Shown here piece after piece: positions 48,536 through 57,410 of a stretch of 64,000 nucleotides of DNA. How positions within the stretch are numbered: the first letter of the stretch is position 1; each line of letters opens with the position of its first letter. The notes under the pieces were generated by a model that had not been told where the DNA came from, ran no database searches, and saw only the letters and a program-made list of their open reading frames with translations. The position numbers and the translations under genes were made by a program. Origin of the DNA: Xiheimicrobium sp052034585 (GTDB taxonomy: Bacteria > Myxococcota > Myxococcia > Myxococcales > Myxococcaceae); contig JBPOIJ010000017.1 of the NCBI GenBank assembly GCA_052034585.1, positions 145,035 to 209,034 on the forward strand. The letters run 5' to 3'.

Positions 48536-48589
48536 TCCGACTCACGCGGCGCCGAGCCTGGGTTTCCGACTCACGCGGCGCCGAGCCTG
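48536..48589 (+). repeat. Direct repeat of 25 bp, 4-bp spacer
   Basis: Two identical copies of a 25-bp unit (48536-48560 and 48565-48589), each containing the palindromic core GGCGCC, separated by GGTT. Located just after the small bicistron and before a methyltransferase-like gene. Could be an operator or a recent slippage duplication. Confidence 0.85.
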
Positions 48590-48636
48590 TCGCCAAGCCT
48601 CGACCCGGCGACCGAGCGAGCGCATGCTCGCGCCGC

Positions 48637-49428
48637 ATGCTTCCACGCCTCCAACTGTTCGAGTTCAACGACGCCCGCTTCGTGCCTGCGGCGCTCCAGC
48701 GAATGATCGTCTCGTCGCTCTCGCGCACCCTGCGCTGGGGAAAGATGCTCGACGGCTTGGTCGACCCCTTCGTCGAGTTCCTCGCCGCGGCGAAGACCCA
48801 CCAGGTGCTCGAGATGGCGTCGGGCGCCGGAGAACCCGCCGCGGTGCTCATCGAAGCGCTCGAAGCACGCGGTCACGTCCCGCCGACCTTCACCTTGACC
48901 GATCTCCTTCCGCACCCCGAGGCGTGGAAGGCCATCGAGGCGCGCCACCCCGAGCGCATCGCCTTCATCCCCGAGCCCGTCGACGCGACCAACATCGATC
49001 CCTCGCTGGGCGCCGGTCGCGCGCGGGTGATCGTCAACGGGCTCCATCACTTCCCTCCTCAGCTGGCGCGGCGCGCGATCGAGGGAATGGCGAAGGACGC
49101 ACCCGGCGTCTTCATCGCCGAGGGCCTCGTTCGAAACCCACTGTCCTTCGCGGCGATGGCGCCCTGGGGCATTCCGGCGCTGATGGCCGAGCCGGTGCTG
49201 GGAGAAGGATCGCTCCTCGCGGGCGCGGCGATGACCTGGCTGAGCCCCCTCGGCTTGCTGGCGAGCGCCTGGGACGGAACCGTCAGCACCTTTCGCTGCT
49301 ACTCGGAGCAGGAGCTGCGCGAGCTCGCCTCTGGGGTCCCGAATTGGCGCTGGGAGTTCGGCGAGTACAAGGCCGGCAAGCTCGGCAAGGGCAGCTGGTT
49401 CTGGGGTGTTCCGCTCGGCGCGCGCTGA
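48637..49428 (+). CDS. SAM-dependent methyltransferase-like protein
   Basis: This 263-residue soluble protein. The motif VLEMASGAGEPAAVLIEAL (~58-76) fits SAM-binding motif I with an atypical Met-Ala in place of D-x-G. TFTLTDLLPHPEAWKAIEA may be motif II (acidic ribose-binding Asp), and VIVNGLHHFPPQLARRAI the motif IV-V region typical of small-molecule methyltransferases. Start ATG chosen by family fit; an ATG 14 nt upstream in another frame is not used. Substrate unknown. No operon partner. Confidence 0.7.
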   Translation: MLPRLQLFEFNDARFVPAALQRMIVSSLSRTLRWGKMLDGLVDPFVEFLAAAKTHQVLEMASGAGEPAAVLIEALEARGHVPPTFTLTDLLPHPEAWKAIEARHPERIAFIPEPVDATNIDPSLGAGRARVIVNGLHHFPPQLARRAIEGMAKDAPGVFIAEGLVRNPLSFAAMAPWGIPALMAEPVLGEGSLLAGAAMTWLSPLGLLASAWDGTVSTFRCYSEQELRELASGVPNWRWEFGEYKAGKLGKGSWFWGVPLGAR

Positions 49429-49503
49429 GCTCGCTCGGTCGTGGAACCAGCGCGGGGTCGAGCGTGTTCGAGCGCCTCGACGTCGCGGCGATCCTGAAAT
49501 GCC

Positions 49504-49519
49504 CCCGATGAATATCGGG
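49504..49519 (+). promoter_or_regulatory. Inverted repeat CCCGAT-GAAT-ATCGGG
   Basis: A perfect 6-bp inverted repeat 25 bp before the lipoprotein ATG, just upstream of TATCGA (13 nt before the start). It might be an operator or a weak terminator of the previous gene; no T-run follows. Confidence 0.3.
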
Positions 49520-49544
49520 CTCACTCTTTCGTATCGAGGTTTCC

Positions 49545-51860
49545 ATGCGCACTCCCTTTCTCGTCGCCGTTGGCCTCGCGGCGGGCTTCGCGTGCGGCCC
49601 TCAGCTTCCGCCCGACACTGAGTGCGTGAGGAACACCGACTGCAGCCGCGGGCGACTCTGCCTCGACGGGCTGTGTGTCGACGCCGTTGCTGGTGGTGTC
49701 GCGGGAGGTGGGTCGGCGGGTGGAGCCATGGTGGCCGGCGGCTCCGTGGCGGGCGGGGTGAGCGGAGGGAGCGTCAGTGGCGGCGGCACCGCGGGGGGCC
49801 TTCAGGGCGGCGGGAGCGCAGGCGGGGGCTCGGCCGGAGGGAGCAGCGGCGGAGCGAGCGCAGGCGGGATGAGCGGGGGACAGGCGGGCGGCGTGAGCGC
49901 GGGCGGTCCTGGCGGAGGCAGTGCTGGCGGGGTCGGCGATGGCGGCAGCTGCCTGTGTTCGGACGCGGAGGAGTGTGTCGGTGGGCTCGTGTGCGTCGCG
50001 CGGTACGCCCTCCTCCAGTGGCGGGCGCCTTCACCCAACGCGACCTTCGACGTGACGGCCTCGGTGCGGCTCGAAGCAGCGCTCGTCGTCGCCGCCGGTC
50101 GCACCCGAAACGACCCGGCGCAGCTGCCCTTCGTGGCGACGAGTGACGCGGGCGCCATTTCAGGCACGCTGGCGTTGATCGACGCAGGGCTGTACGCCCA
50201 GACCGCCTCGTTCCCGGAGGGCCAGTGGAGCGCGACGGTCAGCTTCCCCGATGCAGGCCTCGTCGACGGGCCGCTCCCTTTCACCGTTCGCAGCGCGTCG
50301 TTCGAGGTCAGCTGGGCGCCACCACCGCTGCGGCTCTCGAGCGGAGGGCTGTCGGCGGCCGACCCACTCGATGACGGCACGTTCTTTCGCCGCAACGAGC
50401 TGACGACGGTCGTGGTGAGCAACGCGGCCGGCGCGACCAACGTCACCGTCTCGGTCCAGGGCATCCTCGCCGACGGTGGAAGCCCCCTCACCTCGCTGGC
50501 GACGAGCGCGCCCTGCCCCGCCTGTGTCGGCCGACCCGGCTTCTGCGAGTGCTACTCGCTCGACCTCGCGCGACCCGACTTCGACGCCTTTCGCGGGCGC
50601 TTCGGCTTCACCGTCACCGGCACCGTCGGGATCACGACGGTGACCCAGACCAGCCAGACGCACCCGGCGCGCCTTCCCACCCTGCCCGTCACGCGATGGA
50701 AGTGGGCGCTGAGGCGGGGCGACGACGCGGGCACCTTCTTCGCGACCGGCCCCGTGCTCGATCCGGCCGGGAACGTCATCGCCAGCTTCACCCGACTCGA
50801 CGGCGGCGTGCGGGACGACGGCGTCGCCAGCGTGTCGCCAGCCGGCGCGATCCGCTGGGTGTCGCGCGCGGGCAACGCCACCACCGATCTCGTCCTCCTC
50901 GTCGGCGATGCCGGGGCACAGGTCTTCTACGGCTCGCAGACGCGTGGCTACGTCGGGCTCCAGACCTCCACCGGAGACGGCGGCGTGTCTTGCACGGCGC
51001 CGACCAACGCGGTGCTGAGTGGCTCGAGCGCGACGGTGCTCGGGTTCGGCGCGGAGATCCCCGCGACGATGGCGACCGTCCCACCCTCGACCAACCTCCT
51101 CGTCTTTCCCTTGGGGTCTGGCGGTACCTGCGCCGCGCAGAGCCTCCCTGCTGCCGGCCCGCTCGTCGGCAACGCCGGCACGCTCTTCGTGATGAACAAC
51201 CTCGTGCGTCAGATCTCGAGCCACGGCGTGTTCGGCGGCGGGAGCGGGACCATTCCCTACCCCGCGGGCGTGACCTCCATTTCCCAGCTCGTGCCGGCGG
51301 GCGTGGTGTTCGGCGCCTTCGTCGGCTCGGGCGGGGGGATCTTCACCACGACTCCCACGAACGTGTTCTCGGCCTCGGCCGCTGGCGCGGGCGCGCTCTC
51401 GACGACGGACTACTGGGTGCCGGTCGCCTCGGCGCTGCCCTCTGGCGCACAGCTCATGCGCTTTCCGCTGACGAGCTGGAGCCCGGTGACGATCACCCCG
51501 CTCGCTGGCCAGCTCGCGACCGTCTCGCTCGGCCGCTCCGGCTACGCGTATGTCGCGACCGATCTCGGCCAGCTCCTCGCGCTGCGAGGCGATGCCGTTC
51601 AGTGGACCGTTCCCACCGACGCGAGGCTGGGAGGGCCCGTCACCACCACCCTGCTCCTCGATTGCGAGCGCGATCAGTCGGGGGCGAAGCTCGGTGGCCG
51701 CCCGGGCGTTGCCTACCTCGTCGCGGGCAGCTTGCAGCTGCAGGCGATCATCACCGACTCCGCCGGGCTCGACGTCACCCAGCCGTGGCCGATGCACCGG
51801 CACGATCCACGCGGGACCAACAACTCCGCCACGTCGCTCGCCGACTTCGCCTGTCCGTGA
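49545..51860 (+). CDS. Large lipoprotein with Gly-rich linker and propeller-like domain
   Basis: This 771-residue lipoprotein starts MRTPFLVAVGLAAGFAC. A short Cys module (CVRNTDCSRGRLCLDGLC) is followed by a long Gly/Ala/Ser linker (~46-135; GGVAGGGSAGG-type), then CLCSDAEECVG. The C-terminal ~600 residues are beta-rich with repeats of the DAG/DGG type and a propeller-like second half (WKWALRRGDDAGTFFATGP, LDPAGNVIASFTRLDGG, VSPAGAIRWVSRAGNAT), recalling PQQ-like propeller blades. No enzyme motif. The 90-residue linker is probably a flexible stalk to present the propeller outside the cell. Convergent with the pseudokinase gene. Confidence 0.8.
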   Translation: MRTPFLVAVGLAAGFACGPQLPPDTECVRNTDCSRGRLCLDGLCVDAVAGGVAGGGSAGGAMVAGGSVAGGVSGGSVSGGGTAGGLQGGGSAGGGSAGGSSGGASAGGMSGGQAGGVSAGGPGGGSAGGVGDGGSCLCSDAEECVGGLVCVARYALLQWRAPSPNATFDVTASVRLEAALVVAAGRTRNDPAQLPFVATSDAGAISGTLALIDAGLYAQTASFPEGQWSATVSFPDAGLVDGPLPFTVRSASFEVSWAPPPLRLSSGGLSAADPLDDGTFFRRNELTTVVVSNAAGATNVTVSVQGILADGGSPLTSLATSAPCPACVGRPGFCECYSLDLARPDFDAFRGRFGFTVTGTVGITTVTQTSQTHPARLPTLPVTRWKWALRRGDDAGTFFATGPVLDPAGNVIASFTRLDGGVRDDGVASVSPAGAIRWVSRAGNATTDLVLLVGDAGAQVFYGSQTRGYVGLQTSTGDGGVSCTAPTNAVLSGSSATVLGFGAEIPATMATVPPSTNLLVFPLGSGGTCAAQSLPAAGPLVGNAGTLFVMNNLVRQISSHGVFGGGSGTIPYPAGVTSISQLVPAGVVFGAFVGSGGGIFTTTPTNVFSASAAGAGALSTTDYWVPVASALPSGAQLMRFPLTSWSPVTITPLAGQLATVSLGRSGYAYVATDLGQLLALRGDAVQWTVPTDARLGGPVTTTLLLDCERDQSGAKLGGRPGVAYLVAGSLQLQAIITDSAGLDVTQPWPMHRHDPRGTNNSATSLADFACP

Positions 51861-51878
51861 GCTGATCGAGGTGGAGCT

Positions 51879-53510
51879 TCAGCGGCGACGTTTCGGGCCA
51901 GACAACCACGCGGGCACCGGCGCTTCGTCACGCTTCGCGCGCTTGGGCTTGGCCCGCTTGATCACGGCGGCGGGCTTCTCGACGACCGCCACCAGCGGCC
52001 CGACCGAGGCCAACCTCGGCTCCTCGCGGCTCATCTCGGCATCGACGATCGGCGCGAGGACGATCGGCTTCTCCTCGAACACGACGGGGTGCACCGGCGC
52101 CTCGCGGCTGAGGGGGATCAGGGCGCCAGCCGCTTCGACCGGCACCCGCCCCCAGGCGACCAGCGGCACCACGAACCCCAGAGCGACGCCGACGAGCGTT
52201 CCGACGAGGTGAGCGAGGCCGACGAGGCGAGAGCGCTGCTCGACCTTTCCCTTCAGCTCGGCCGACCGAACGGCCGGCGTCGCGGCGGGCATCAGCACCC
52301 GCTTGGGGAGCGGGGGAGGCACCGCGACGGGAGGCAACGACGGCATCGACACCGGCTCGATCGCCTCGATCACCTGCGAGATCGACACCTCGCGCACCGA
52401 GGTCGTCCGTCGGCGCCGGGGCGCGAGATGTGCGGTGAGCGCCTGCTCTCGCCGGTTTCGAGTCGAGAACAGCTCGGTCACGAACTGCGAGCGCGCGTCG
52501 GTGCGCCACATGAACGACGAGGAGGCCCGCTTGAGCTCCTGCGCGAAGTCCGCCGCGGTCTGGTATCGCTGGGCGCGATCGGTCGCCAGCGCACGGAAGA
52601 CGACCTCGTCGAGCGCCTTGCCCACCATCACGTTCAGGCTCGATGGAGGCGTGAGCTGCCCACGCTCGATCAGCTTCACCCGCTCTTCGAAGCTCGCCGT
52701 GCGACGAACGGCCTCACCCGAGAGGCACTCGTAGAGGAGAATTCCCAGCGAGTAGAGATCGGCCTTCGGATCGGGCAGGCGACCGTTGAGCACCTGCTCG
52801 GGCGCCAGGTACGGGCCGGTCACCTCGAGCACCTCGCCCCAGGAGCGTTTGCGCGCGAGCACCTGAAAGAGGCCCGCGTCGAGCAGCTTGGTCACCCCGT
52901 CGAAGCCCACCGCGACCGCGTGGTTGCTGATGAGCCCATGCGCCATGCGGGAGTGCACTTCGGAGAGGGCGAGGGCGGCTTCGTGAATCGTCGAGAGCCC
53001 CAGACCCAGCGGCAGGCCCTTTCCGCGGGCGCGGCAGGCCACCATCAGCTCGGCGAGGGTCGCGCCAGACACGCGCTCGGAGACCCAGAAGACGCCCTCG
53101 TCCGACACCTCGCACGGAAACACCCGCGCGAGGCTCGAGTGCCGCAACCGCCCCGCGTCGTCGGCATAGGCCTCGATCTGCGGCCCGTCACCGTCGGAGA
53201 CGTCGAGCTGCCGCACGTCGACCACGTCGGAGCCACCGTCGTCGTGTCGGAGCGCGAGCAGCCGCTTCGCCGACCCCGGAGTGAGCCGGCGGATCACCTC
53301 GCAGCGGCCGATCTCCCAGCCCGCGCAAGGATCACCTTCGAGCTCGGCCTCTTGATCGAGCACGTTGCCGGTCGGGAGCGGCTTGAGCGGCTTCGCGGGC
53401 AGCCCGTGCTTGGGGAGCTCGGCGCGCTCCCAGGGTAACCCGATGCAGAACCCCTGCCCCGGCAGGAGAAAGTTCTCGGTCGGAATCGGGTTCTCGGTCG
53501 ACGAGCTCAT
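51879..53510 (-). CDS. Ser/Thr kinase-like protein, predicted pseudokinase
   Basis: This 543-residue protein has a kinase fold (~65-330) whose C-lobe scaffold is intact (YLAPEQVLNG, DPKADLYSLGILLYECLSG) and D211 of the DFG position is kept (DAG). Catalytic HRD is HGL (191-193) and the Mg-binding Asn is Ala (198); the usual beta-3 Lys is Arg (VDVRQL). So phosphotransfer is unlikely. The Gly-rich loop is also degenerate. The C-terminal part (~330-543) has a hydrophobic segment near 445-465 (VGTLVGVALGFVVPLVAW) and ends in a basic tail. GGGAGG ribosome site before the ATG fixes the start. Divergent from an intact membrane kinase, a likely partner. Confidence 0.82.
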   Translation of the reverse strand: MSSSTENPIPTENFLLPGQGFCIGLPWERAELPKHGLPAKPLKPLPTGNVLDQEAELEGDPCAGWEIGRCEVIRRLTPGSAKRLLALRHDDGGSDVVDVRQLDVSDGDGPQIEAYADDAGRLRHSSLARVFPCEVSDEGVFWVSERVSGATLAELMVACRARGKGLPLGLGLSTIHEAALALSEVHSRMAHGLISNHAVAVGFDGVTKLLDAGLFQVLARKRSWGEVLEVTGPYLAPEQVLNGRLPDPKADLYSLGILLYECLSGEAVRRTASFEERVKLIERGQLTPPSSLNVMVGKALDEVVFRALATDRAQRYQTAADFAQELKRASSSFMWRTDARSQFVTELFSTRNRREQALTAHLAPRRRRTTSVREVSISQVIEAIEPVSMPSLPPVAVPPPLPKRVLMPAATPAVRSAELKGKVEQRSRLVGLAHLVGTLVGVALGFVVPLVAWGRVPVEAAGALIPLSREAPVHPVVFEEKPIVLAPIVDAEMSREEPRLASVGPLVAVVEKPAAVIKRAKPKRAKRDEAPVPAWLSGPKRRR

Positions 53511-53715
53511 CGGAGCCTCCCACGCCAGGCCGTGGCTGGCCCGTCGACCAAGCAACCGTGGTGCCCGCCTCGAACCTCGCGACGTTTGGTTCGATCTGCA
53601 AACCGCGCTGACACCTCGAGTGGCCACTTTCCAGTCGAACGGCCGCAAGCTGTCTTCTCGAGTTCTCGCTCGCTGCAACGAGGCTTTGCACGCCAGGTTG
53701 CGCCATCATGGAGCG

Positions 53716-55527
53716 ATGGGCCCTCTCGACTTGGAGGCGATCGCACAGACGCTCGCGGGCGCGGCGGCCGGGGCGACGGTTCGGGCGACGAAGGAGGCGC
53801 TCCTCGAGCTCGGCGAGCTCCGCGATCTGTCGAGCGAGATCGAGCCAGAGCAGCGGCTGGGGGCGGGCGGCATGGGAGAGGTCTTCCTTGGACGACAGCG
53901 CTCGCTCCGTCGGCTGATCGCCTTGAAGCGCTCGAAGGACGAGAGCACGGCTGCCTTGGTGGCGGAGGCGAGGCTCATCGGCGCCCTCGAGCACCCGCAC
54001 ATCGTCCCGGTGCACGCGCTCGGGTTGGGGAGCGACGGCCGGCCGATGTTGGTGATGAAGCGCATCGAAGGCGTGACGCTCCAGAAGCTGATCGACGAGC
54101 CTGCGCACGCGGCGTGGCAGGGGCTGATCGACCGCGCAGGCGATCGGCTGGGCGCGCTCGTCGAGATCATCGCCCGGGTCGCCGACGCGCTCGAGTTCGC
54201 GCACGAGCGGGGAGTGATCCACCGCGATCTCAAGCCCGAGAACGTGATGGTGGGCGCACACGGCGAGGTCTACCTCCTCGACTGGGGCATCGCGCTCGAC
54301 GATCTCGGTCGCCAGGGGCTCCCCGCGCTCGTGGGCACCCCCGCCTTCATGGCACCCGAGATGCTCAGCGGAGACCCGGCGGCGATCGACCGGCGAACCG
54401 ACGTGTTCCTGCTGGGTGCCACGCTGCACGCCGCGCTCACCGGCCAGCCCCGTCACCAGGGCACGACGCTGTTCGAGGTCGTCTCGGCGGCGGCGAAGTG
54501 CGCGCCCTTTCCCTATGGGCGGGAGGTGCCCGAGGAGCTCGCGGCGCTCGCCAACCGCGCCACCTCCGTCGATCCTTCCCGTCGCCCCGAGTCGGCAGCG
54601 AAGTTCCGCGACGAGCTCGCGGTCGCGATGCGGCAGCGTGGCTCGATCGCCCTGGCGCGCGAGCTCGAGGCCCGCATCGCCGCCCTGGGACCCGAGCCGA
54701 GCGGGGAGGCGCTCACCACTCCGAAGATCTCCGAGCTGCTCCTGGAGAGCCGGCTGTCGCTGCGGCGCGCGCTCCAGGAGTTTCCGCACAACGCCGTCGC
54801 CGCGACGACGCTCCAGCGCGTGCTCGAGCTCACGGTGATCGCGCACCTGCACCACGACGATCTCGTCTCGGCAGAGGAGACCGCGGCTCAGCTCTCTCCC
54901 CGCTCAGCGCGCATCGCCGACCGGCTTGAGAACGCCCGACGACGCGTCAGCGAAGCACGACAATTCGAGCAGCTGGGGCGCGCCGAGGCGAAGGAGCAAG
55001 ACCTGCAGGGTGGCCGGCTGGCGCTCGTGGTGCTCCTCGCGGTCCTGGCGCTGAGCGGCGCCGTGCTCTACGCCACCCTCGGGGTCGACGATCACGACTC
55101 GATGCTGAGGTTCCTCGGGTTGGACGCCGGCATTCTCGTCTTGCTCGCGTCGGTCGCCGTCGCCTTTCGCCAGCGCATCGCCTCGAGCCGGAAGGCACGG
55201 GCGTTGACCGCCACCCTCTTCCTCACCTTGATCTCCACGTTCTCGGCCCACCTCTTCGGGTTCGTTCAGGGGCTCCGCCCGCCTCAGATCGCGCCGTATT
55301 CCTTGCTCTGCCTCGCGCTCGGCACCTCGTTGGCTGGCGTGAGCTCGGGGCGGTGGTTCTTCTTCGGCGGCGCGGTCATGTGGAGCGGCGCGGTGCTCGC
55401 CCTGCTGCTCCCAGGGCAGGTCGACGTGGTGGTGCCGGTGGCGGTCGTGCTGGCGAACGTGCTGAGCGGCCGAGAGATTCTTCGCCAGGCGAAAGAGACC
55501 GCGAAGGAACCGGCGCACCCCCGCTGA
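53716..55527 (+). CDS. Membrane-anchored eukaryote-like Ser/Thr protein kinase
   Basis: This 603-residue protein. Kinase domain (~45-330): Gly loop GAGGMGEVFLG (49-59), Lys71 (IALKR), Glu84, catalytic HRD (169-171) in VIHRDLKPENVMV, metal-binding DWG (189-191), APE (213-215). All catalytic residues are intact; DWG replaces DFG, as in many bacterial kinases. The C-terminal ~160 residues hold about seven hydrophobic segments (LALVVLLAVLALSGAVLY, LDAGILVLLASVAVAF, LFLTLISTFSAHLFGF, others). Multi-pass membrane kinases are less common than the single-pass type. Divergent from a pseudokinase with 205 bp between them. Substrate unknown. Confidence 0.9.
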   Translation: MGPLDLEAIAQTLAGAAAGATVRATKEALLELGELRDLSSEIEPEQRLGAGGMGEVFLGRQRSLRRLIALKRSKDESTAALVAEARLIGALEHPHIVPVHALGLGSDGRPMLVMKRIEGVTLQKLIDEPAHAAWQGLIDRAGDRLGALVEIIARVADALEFAHERGVIHRDLKPENVMVGAHGEVYLLDWGIALDDLGRQGLPALVGTPAFMAPEMLSGDPAAIDRRTDVFLLGATLHAALTGQPRHQGTTLFEVVSAAAKCAPFPYGREVPEELAALANRATSVDPSRRPESAAKFRDELAVAMRQRGSIALARELEARIAALGPEPSGEALTTPKISELLLESRLSLRRALQEFPHNAVAATTLQRVLELTVIAHLHHDDLVSAEETAAQLSPRSARIADRLENARRRVSEARQFEQLGRAEAKEQDLQGGRLALVVLLAVLALSGAVLYATLGVDDHDSMLRFLGLDAGILVLLASVAVAFRQRIASSRKARALTATLFLTLISTFSAHLFGFVQGLRPPQIAPYSLLCLALGTSLAGVSSGRWFFFGGAVMWSGAVLALLLPGQVDVVVPVAVVLANVLSGREILRQAKETAKEPAHPR

Positions 55528-55535
55528 CGGCGCCC

Positions 55536-56366
55536 TCAGCGAAGAGGGCCGAGCGCCCGCTCGATCGCCGCGAACTCCTCGACCGAGAGCGTCTCGGCGC
55601 GGCGCTTGCCGTCGATGCCCGCCGTCTCGAGGACGGTGCCGATCGAGACGCCTTCGACCAACGCTCGATCGCTCGACAGGGAGTTGCTGAGCGTCTTCCG
55701 CCGCTGGGCGAACCCGGCCTTCACCACCTGCCGAAAGCGGGCCTCGCTCACCACCTCGGCGCGCGGCTTCTCCCGCCGGGACAGCCGAACGACGGCGCTG
55801 TCGACCTTCGGGGGCGGGTGGAAGAAGTGCGCGGGGATCTTCATCACCTGTTCGACGTGAAAGCGCAGCCCGAGGAGCACGGTGAGCAGGCCATAGTCCC
55901 GACCTCCCGGCTCGGCGGCGAGCCGCTCGACGACCTCCGCCTGGAGGGTGAACACCGCGCGCCGCACGTGCGCGACCTGATCGAGCACCTCGAAGAGGAT
56001 CGGGCTGCTGAGGTGGTACGGGAGGTTGCCCACCACGATCACCTGATCGGCACCAGCCGCCTTGGCGAAGTCGAGATCGGCGGCGTTGCCCTCGACGAGG
56101 CGGAGCCGGTCGAGCTTCTGCGCCTCGAGCACCTTCACCATGTCGCGATCGCGCTCCACCGCGACCAGCGTGCAGCCGGTCTCGAGCAGCGCGCGGGTGA
56201 GGTGACCCAGCCCAGGGCCGAGTTCGATCACCACGTCGGCAGGCACGATCATCGCCTCGTCGACGATGCGCGAGAGGATCACCTCGTCGGAGAGGAAGTT
56301 CTGGCCCCAGCTCTCTTTGGGGCGCAGCCCGTGACGCTTGAGGAGCGCTCTTGGGTGCTCAGCCAT
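55536..56366 (-). CDS. rsmA: 16S rRNA (adenine1518/1519-N6) dimethyltransferase RsmA/KsgA
   Basis: This 276-residue enzyme dimethylates the two adjacent adenosines of the helix-45 loop of 16S rRNA. Motifs: GQNFLSDEVILSRIVDEA, ELGPGLGHLTRALLE (SAM motif I), GNAADLDF, NLPYHLSSPILFE (catalytic N-L-P-Y), and the C-terminal domain PPPKVDSAVVRL. The start overlaps the end of tsaD by 8 bp, so the two are co-translated. Kasugamycin sensitivity depends on this gene. No anomalies. Confidence 0.96.
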   Translation of the reverse strand: MAEHPRALLKRHGLRPKESWGQNFLSDEVILSRIVDEAMIVPADVVIELGPGLGHLTRALLETGCTLVAVERDRDMVKVLEAQKLDRLRLVEGNAADLDFAKAAGADQVIVVGNLPYHLSSPILFEVLDQVAHVRRAVFTLQAEVVERLAAEPGGRDYGLLTVLLGLRFHVEQVMKIPAHFFHPPPKVDSAVVRLSRREKPRAEVVSEARFRQVVKAGFAQRRKTLSNSLSSDRALVEGVSIGTVLETAGIDGKRRAETLSVEEFAAIERALGPLR

Positions 56367-57372
56367 GGCTCGTCCCCAGTCTCCAGGTGGCGTCGGCGGT
56401 GAGGTGCGACCCGCTCTGCACGCCGCGCCGCAACGCCTCCGCGCCTGCGACGGCGATCATCGCGCCGTTGTCGGTGCACAGCCGCTTCGGAGGCAGGTAG
56501 ACGCGCAGCCCGGCCTCGGCTCCTCGCTCTTCGGCGAGGCTGCGCAGCCTCGAGTTGGCCGCCACCCCGCCGCAGAGGACGACGGTGTTCGCGCCGGCCT
56601 TCTTCGCGCCCAGCACGAGCTTCTTCGTCAACGCGTCGGCGACCGCTTCCTGAAAGCTGGCGCAGAGATCGTCGAGGGCCTGGCCGCGCGGCACGCCATG
56701 GGTCTGCACGTACTGGAGCACCGACGTCTTGAGGCCAGAGAAGCTCCAGTCGAGCACGTCGTCGCCGCGGAGCGCGCGCGGGAACTTGATCGCGCGCCGA
56801 TCGCCCGTCTGCGCGTGGGTGTCGATCGGCAGCCCGCCTGGGTACGGCAGCCCGAGAATGCGCGCCACCTTGTCGAAGGCCTCGCCGGCGGCGTCGTCGC
56901 GGGTGGTGCCGAGCCGGCGATAGCTGCCGTAGGCCTGCACGTCGTAGAGCGTGGTGTGGCCGCCGGAGACGCAGAGCCCGAGGAAGGGCGGCTCGGGTGC
57001 GTCATCGGCGAGGCGAATCGCGAGGAGGTGCCCTTCGAGGTGATTCACGCCGACGAGGGGCAGGCCGGTCGCGCTCGCGAGGGCCTTGGCGACCTGCAGC
57101 CCCACGAGCAGCGCCCCCTGAAGCCCCGGCCCGCTCGTCACCGCGATGCCGTCGAGCTGGGCGAGGGTGAGGTTCGCGCGCGAGAGCGCCTCGTCGATCA
57201 CCGGCATCACCTGCACGACGTGGTTGCGGCTGGCGAGCTCGGGCACCACGCCACCCCAGCGCCGGTGGATGTCCATCTGCGTCGACACCACGTCACTGAG
57301 CGCGACCCGGCCGTCCTTCACCACCGCCGCCGCGGTCTCGTCACACGAGGTCTCGATGCCCAAGACGAACAC
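56359..57372 (-). CDS. tsaD: tRNA N6-adenosine threonylcarbamoyltransferase TsaD
   Basis: This 337-residue enzyme transfers threonylcarbamoyl to A37 of ANN-decoding tRNAs, with TsaB/TsaE. Motifs: ETSCDETAAAV, VNHLEGHLLAIRL (H-x-E-G-H metal site), SGGHTTLYDVQ, LCGGVAANSRLRSL, and DNGAMIA. GTG start. TAGAGC lies exactly 12 nt upstream, predicting a leaderless transcript. Leads a two-gene operon with rsmA. Confidence 0.97.
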   Translation of the reverse strand: MFVLGIETSCDETAAAVVKDGRVALSDVVSTQMDIHRRWGGVVPELASRNHVVQVMPVIDEALSRANLTLAQLDGIAVTSGPGLQGALLVGLQVAKALASATGLPLVGVNHLEGHLLAIRLADDAPEPPFLGLCVSGGHTTLYDVQAYGSYRRLGTTRDDAAGEAFDKVARILGLPYPGGLPIDTHAQTGDRRAIKFPRALRGDDVLDWSFSGLKTSVLQYVQTHGVPRGQALDDLCASFQEAVADALTKKLVLGAKKAGANTVVLCGGVAANSRLRSLAEERGAEAGLRVYLPPKRLCTDNGAMIAVAGAEALRRGVQSGSHLTADATWRLGTSHG

Positions 57373-57378
57373 GCGCCG

Positions 57379-57384
57379 GCTCTA
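57379..57384 (-). promoter_or_regulatory. -10-like hexamer TAGAGC before tsaD
   Basis: Preceded by TGC (TGCTAGAGC, an extended -10 look). Starts 12 nt before the GTG; no ribosome site. No convincing -35. Confidence 0.4.
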
Positions 57385-57410
57385 GCACCCTTCCCCGCCG
57401 TGCACCTTCG

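Noticed and set aside
50160..51803. 547-codon minus-strand frame opposite the large lipoprotein
   Set aside because: Same shadow effect; composition is Arg/Glu/Ala biased and no domain is recognisable, whereas the plus strand has a signal peptide and propeller repeats.
53587..53600. Sigma-54-like TGG...TGCA between the kinase genes
   Set aside because: Only 8 bases separate GG and GC instead of the required 10, and no activator gene is near.
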